A stretch of DNA of 64,000 bases from positions 50,980,530 to 51,044,529 of the forward strand of contig OZ029914.1 of the NCBI GenBank assembly GCA_964023275.1, given 5' to 3'. Each line of letters begins with the position of its first letter. The first letter of the stretch is position 1. Below are positions 60,201 through 64,000 of this stretch, piece after piece. The stretch comes from Norana najaformis. Lineage: Eukaryota; Annelida; Clitellata; Crassiclitellata; Hormogastridae. A program made the translations under genes and the position numbers. The notes beneath the pieces are model-generated. The model did no database searches and was not told where the DNA came from. It saw only the letters and a program-made list of their open reading frames with translations.

Positions 60201-63200
60201 TCAGAGGCTGTTGTCACTGCGCATTGGTCTCAGAAACATTTATGAATATTTAATTATGTTATTTATTTAAAGTACTTATTACAAGCGCTAAAAGTAGGTA
60301 AACACTTAACCTGAAATGAATTTGAACAGTTTGTGTAAATGCAGAGGGAACTCAACAGATTTTAAAAATCGTTTATAATCATTTACTCGCGATTCGTAAA
60401 TCATTTTGGAAGAGGGTCTTTAGCTGACAGGCACTGTTTTAAGAAGGGAAATCTCTTAGGCAGACGGCAGAGGAACTATGCTCTGAGGAACGTCACATGC
60501 TCTCGGACTGTTTTGCGAGACCTTTCTGTTCCTCCAATTCACATTTTCATTTATTCCACCTTTCTGTTCCTCCAATTCACATTTTCATTTATTCCATTAC
60601 CACATGCCCACTGAATGCTCGAATCTCATCTCATTGACGGCGCTTTTGGCTGTCGTATGACTGATAGGTTGTATACACATTTCTCTAAAAATCCTGAAAA
60701 TATCAAAATGAGATTCAGGTGGCAAATGCTCATTTCAGATATCTAGCTATGTTTAATCATGCTGTTTATGATACAAGAAATGGCACTGACCAATTACCGC
60801 ACTGATGTGGTTGGCACTATTTTAGTCTTCGCTATCGGTTTTAGCGTTTGAGATTTCTTTTGACGTTATTATTCAGTATGCGAAGAGCTAGCAACTACTT
60901 GGCCAATATCAACAACTAAACCACCTGGAACTACCCTGCCCTCGATTACAACAACAAAGCCTTTGACGACAGGTATGCACTCAACAATGACAGTAGACCC
61001 ACAACTAACTGCTGCATATTGAAATATATTTATTTCAATTTAACTAAGTTAAAAGTAGTTCAAAATAATTTGTGAATCGTTGTATTCTGAGTTATATTTA
61101 GTTGTGCATGCCCTTTGATAATTATGTCTGCTTGTAGAATAATCTTTTTAATAATCGTTCTAATTTTTCTATGTAGTCATAAACGATTGTGAGATGGAGA
61201 TAGAAATTACTTACTTACTTAGTTACACGTGTCTGAATTTTTCGCTTACAATCGCCTCATTTCGGGGATTTGAGAGGCAAATGCAAACTTACCCAACAAC
61301 TTTATAACATTACTTACGATCAGAATTTGACTTTATTGCTAAATTTACTGAAAATGATTGTACCATAACTCAGGTTGGTATAACAGAGCCCATTTAATGT
61401 GAGCGTTGCCTGTATATGTAAAATAATGCAACGATTCTTAGACATCAGAAATTTACAAAGATTACTAAACTTGAACACATAGACTGGACATAATATTCAT
61501 TTGATTATACTTATCGTTTGAGTAAGTCTACTCTTGTGTTAAATTAATATTTATTGCAACCAACACTTCAGATCTGTTATAAACTCCTTGTTTATTTATT
61601 AACTGCCTCTTGCAACAGCGTTGTCTATGCCATTAACGCTTTGGGCCTAATTGTAAGGTTGCGGATTCGCTCCTGCTGAACTGATTCTGGGCAAGTTGTT
61701 TGCCCACATATGCCTCTGTACCAAGCAGCATAGGTTGGTAACATAGTCAGCTGTGAAGTAAACAGCAAGTGTTGCGAAGCGCTAGTTCCATGTCCAGGAA
61801 CTTGGGAGTTGCTCATTTTGCCGGGTCAGGGACCAAAATGCGGGAAATAAGAGCCTTTTATACGTTACACCAGAGGAATTGAAGCGCTACTTTCTTGCAA
61901 CAGAAGTCAAAAGAGTGTTGCGCAACATCTGTAAATCGAAAACTACTCTCCGATAAACTTAAAATTTGAATGGAACATTAGGTACCGGAAATCCCAATGG
62001 AAAAATATTCTGAGAGAGACACACCCAGCATAGTTTCACAAGGTATCTTGGACTTTTGCATGTGCCCATCTCGGCCGATTCTTCATTTTTCATTATCAGT
62101 GTTGCGTTATATAAACATCTCGTGACCATGAAGCCTATCGGGTTCCGCCTTCGCTCTATCGATTCTTCTGGCATTAAAAAATCAATTACACCTCACTGTC
62201 GTATAGAACTAAAACAGTTGTTTATTACAACCTAGAACGACTTCGATTTTAGAGAACGTCCACTCATTATTTTCAAGTCGAATTAACTGACTTTCGAAAT
62301 CACCATTTTCACAAATTAGCTGGCGCACGTCATTTGACTTTTAGATTCAAAACTCTTCTAGTCTTCTTCCGTTGCCACTTTTTATTTCCTCGCCTTTATA
62401 GAACTAGGGAAACAGCCACCTTCTTCACGGGTGAGTTGTTTCAAACCTAAACCCAAATTCATGATAATACAAGTGTAAACAATGATCAGATGTAGGCCTA
62501 AACTGCTAGCCTGTTATGCCACCGGCGTTACTCTACAGAGCAAGCAGAGTTTTAATTTTTTGAAATATTATGCAGAGAAAGCCTGAACCTATATGTTAAT
62601 GTCAATGTAGAGCTTTTGAGAAATTATGAAAAGGCGTTCAAATACATACATAGGAAAATTCAGTTTTGACTTTAGCCTATTTATCAGAGATATGTAAGAT
62701 CACACCATTATGAGCACTTATTTACTTACGGAAGAAATTCAGTTTGAGAGGCTATCAGTGAACACAGAATGTTGCTAGAATTGTGTGTTTCAGGTGCAAG
62801 TGAACAATGCACTTAACGCCCTAAGAAAAGCTGTCGTTTACTAAGGAATAATAAATACAATGTTAAACTGTACAGAGAGTGCTGGGCAGTTAGGTCAACT
62901 CATAGTACATCTCTCTCATATATTTGTGTTCATGTTTCACGTTTGTTTCTGTGCAGGTGCATACCAGGAATGCGTAATGTCCCTAAGAAATACCATCGTT
63001 TACGAGGGAACACTGGATACGATTTTGGGCTGTTCGACTCGCCCTAACGGCTCGGCGTGGTCGGTAAAGTCAACTTCAAAGGCGCTTACAGCTTATCAAA
63101 TCACCAACTTTGACGACACTGTTTCTCCTAATTTAACGAACCTCTACGCATATAACCAATCCGGACTAATTGTACGCAACGCTACTATAACGCCAACAGA

Positions 63201-64000
63201 TGGTCCAATATCTACTGCTGGATTATACTTAGTGCGATTTCCAGGCACTACCAACCAGACCGCGGCCAAATTAGTTGTCATCCGTAAGTAAACTAATTGT
63301 TTTTGTTATTTTCTAATACAAAACACTGAATTAAGATTTTAAAAATGAAAACAAGGCAATATTAAAACAATGCTGATATTGTTTAAGCTTTTCTATGTTG
63401 AATCTTATATTAGCCAAATTTCAGCGCTGTTTTGAGGTCAAATGACTGAGCCGTAGATGGAGATATGGCATGTTAAGAGATGCCTTTCTTACCTACTCAC
63501 TTGCTCACTTACTGAGTAGATAGGCTACATTGGTCAAGACGAAAGGTTACATAGAACAGGGTGAACAGACGCAAATTTTAGATTAATAATATTCAGCGTC
63601 TGGTCTGAATGGAAATGTGAGTGCAGGACATACGTCTTTAGCCTAAAATTATAAACAAGGTAGGCCTACTACTTTTACTGACATTTTGTCTTCCAGGTTC
63701 TGGTCCGATCTGTTCCTGCATTCAGTTGTCTTCCGACGCCGTCAGCATATCATGCAACATCGTTTATGCCGATCATCCAGTCGCTCCAATCGACGCAATT
63801 TTATTCTGTACAGGCAATGGACAGTTTTACAACACAACTACACACACGAAGACCATCATTACTCCATATGTGTACAATTCAACATCGGCTATCGTCATTA
63901 ATAACACCGCTCCTGCAACCTACGATTGTAAATTGACGTTTGCTCCACCACGTGACCTCGCTAAATACCCTTATTTTGCACGGAATGCGCCTGACTTCGG
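57285..64000 (+). CDS. Secreted Ig-like repeat protein, gene B (runs off the window)
   Basis: Exons, all phase 1: 57285-57351 (signal peptide MANLQLKFLLLCICSLLPLT), 58992-59318 (Ig-like 1), 59721-60053 (Ig-like 2), 60877-60972 (Thr-rich), then the second block 62957-63283 (Ig-like 1') and 63697 to beyond 64000 (Ig-like 2'). The second domain has the Ig pattern VTISC ... TYDCHLTF. The first has one B-strand-like Cys but GFYFV where a Y-x-C is expected. Many N-x-S/T sites suggest an extracellular glycoprotein. The 62957 block has no signal exon of its own, so I model one gene. However, the Thr-rich exon could instead read through to a TGA near 61,020 and end a shorter protein. Membrane anchor and C-terminus are unseen. 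It could be a recognition or adhesion protein. Confidence 0.65.
57669..57905 (+). mobile_element. tRNA-derived SINE, family 1, inside duplicated block
   Basis: A decayed copy starting ACGGTGGTCTATTCGGTCAGC, with GTGTAACGACTCTGGGCAAG in the body. Its counterpart at 61,611-61,870 is in the same place in the second unit, so the insertion came before the duplication. Confidence 0.7.
58817..58915 (+). pseudogene. Fossil Ig-like 1 exon, unit 1
   Basis: CTAAGAAATACCGCCGTTTACGAG closely matches the start of the functional exon at 58,992 (GTAAGAAATACCGTCGTTTACGAG), but an in-frame stop (TGA, directly after TTTACGAG) breaks it and the rest is lost. Confidence 0.8.
61611..61870 (+). mobile_element. tRNA-derived SINE, family 1, second block
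   Basis: Counterpart of the copy at 57,669-57,905, at the same relative position in the second unit. Confidence 0.65.
62793..62890 (+). pseudogene. Fossil Ig-like 1 exon, unit 2
   Basis: After CAG, GTGCAAGTGAACAATGCAC and CTAAGAAAAGCTGTCGTTTAC align with the start of the intact exon at 62,957, but a TAA follows at once. It occupies the same place as the fossil at 58,817. Confidence 0.8.

Larger units (their letters stand above)
57650..64000. repeat. Tandem duplication of an Ig exon block, unit about 3.95 kb
   Basis: Unit 1 begins near 57,650 and unit 2 near 61,590. Both start with TTATTTATTAACTGCCTCTT, then a decayed family 1 SINE, shared intron sequence, a fossil Ig exon, Ig-like 1 and Ig-like 2. 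Matching landmarks lie 3,940 to 3,976 bp apart. Unit 2 is cut by the window end. Confidence 0.9.

Noticed and set aside
1..64000. CRISPR arrays, bacterial operons, rRNA or true tRNA genes
   Set aside because: The sequence is eukaryotic. The tRNA-like segments are SINE heads with tails, and no regular spacer array is present.

Overview
The window looks like nuclear DNA of an invertebrate animal. Genes are split into many short exons with GT-AG introns. Introns and spacers are full of tRNA-derived SINEs, LINE 3' tails, MITEs and microsatellites. Products include a ciliary kinesin, a DUF4795 protein, TRIM-like RING/B-box proteins and secreted Ig-like/mucin-like proteins. I cannot name the phylum from sequence alone. 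All exon models were built by eye from splice signals, reading-frame phase and family motifs.

Region 1 (1-19,230, + strand) holds all but the N-terminal part of a KIF19-type kinesin, in 16 or 17 exons. Region 2 (21,138-37,226, - strand) holds a complete 18-exon gene for a QRICH2/C16orf96-like (DUF4795) protein of about 1,227 aa, whose 18 exons join in phase throughout. The two genes converge tail to tail, and both belong to cilium/flagellum-associated families. An intact piggyBac transposase ORF (23,317-25,134) lies in an intron of the second gene, but two of its acidic catalytic positions are changed. A mariner-type MITE with TA target duplication (25,967-26,347) lies in the neighbouring intron.

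Region 3 (39,786-49,403, + strand) is a cluster of RING proteins with C-terminal membrane anchors. It has a small five-exon RING protein and two TRIM-like paralogues with uninterrupted coding regions (RING, two B-boxes, coiled coil, a C-terminal Cys-rich motif, transmembrane tail). A relic of a third TRIM copy follows. Upstream blocks appear to be duplicated with the genes.

Region 4 (52,349-64,000, + strand) has two related secreted-protein genes that begin with near-identical signal-peptide exons. The first encodes signal peptide, Thr-rich mucin-like segment, Cys-rich linker and a novel Cys-containing C-terminus. The second encodes signal peptide plus Ig-like exons, and its Ig block is duplicated in tandem about 3.95 kb downstream and runs off the window. 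All internal exons are phase 1-1, so they can be duplicated, lost or joined without breaking frame, and the sequence shows that this has happened.

The most interesting part is the right-hand 25 kb. There, membrane-anchored TRIM-like proteins lie next to an expanding, exon-shuffling Ig/mucin family, an arrangement that recalls fast-evolving recognition or immune loci. That functional reading is inference.
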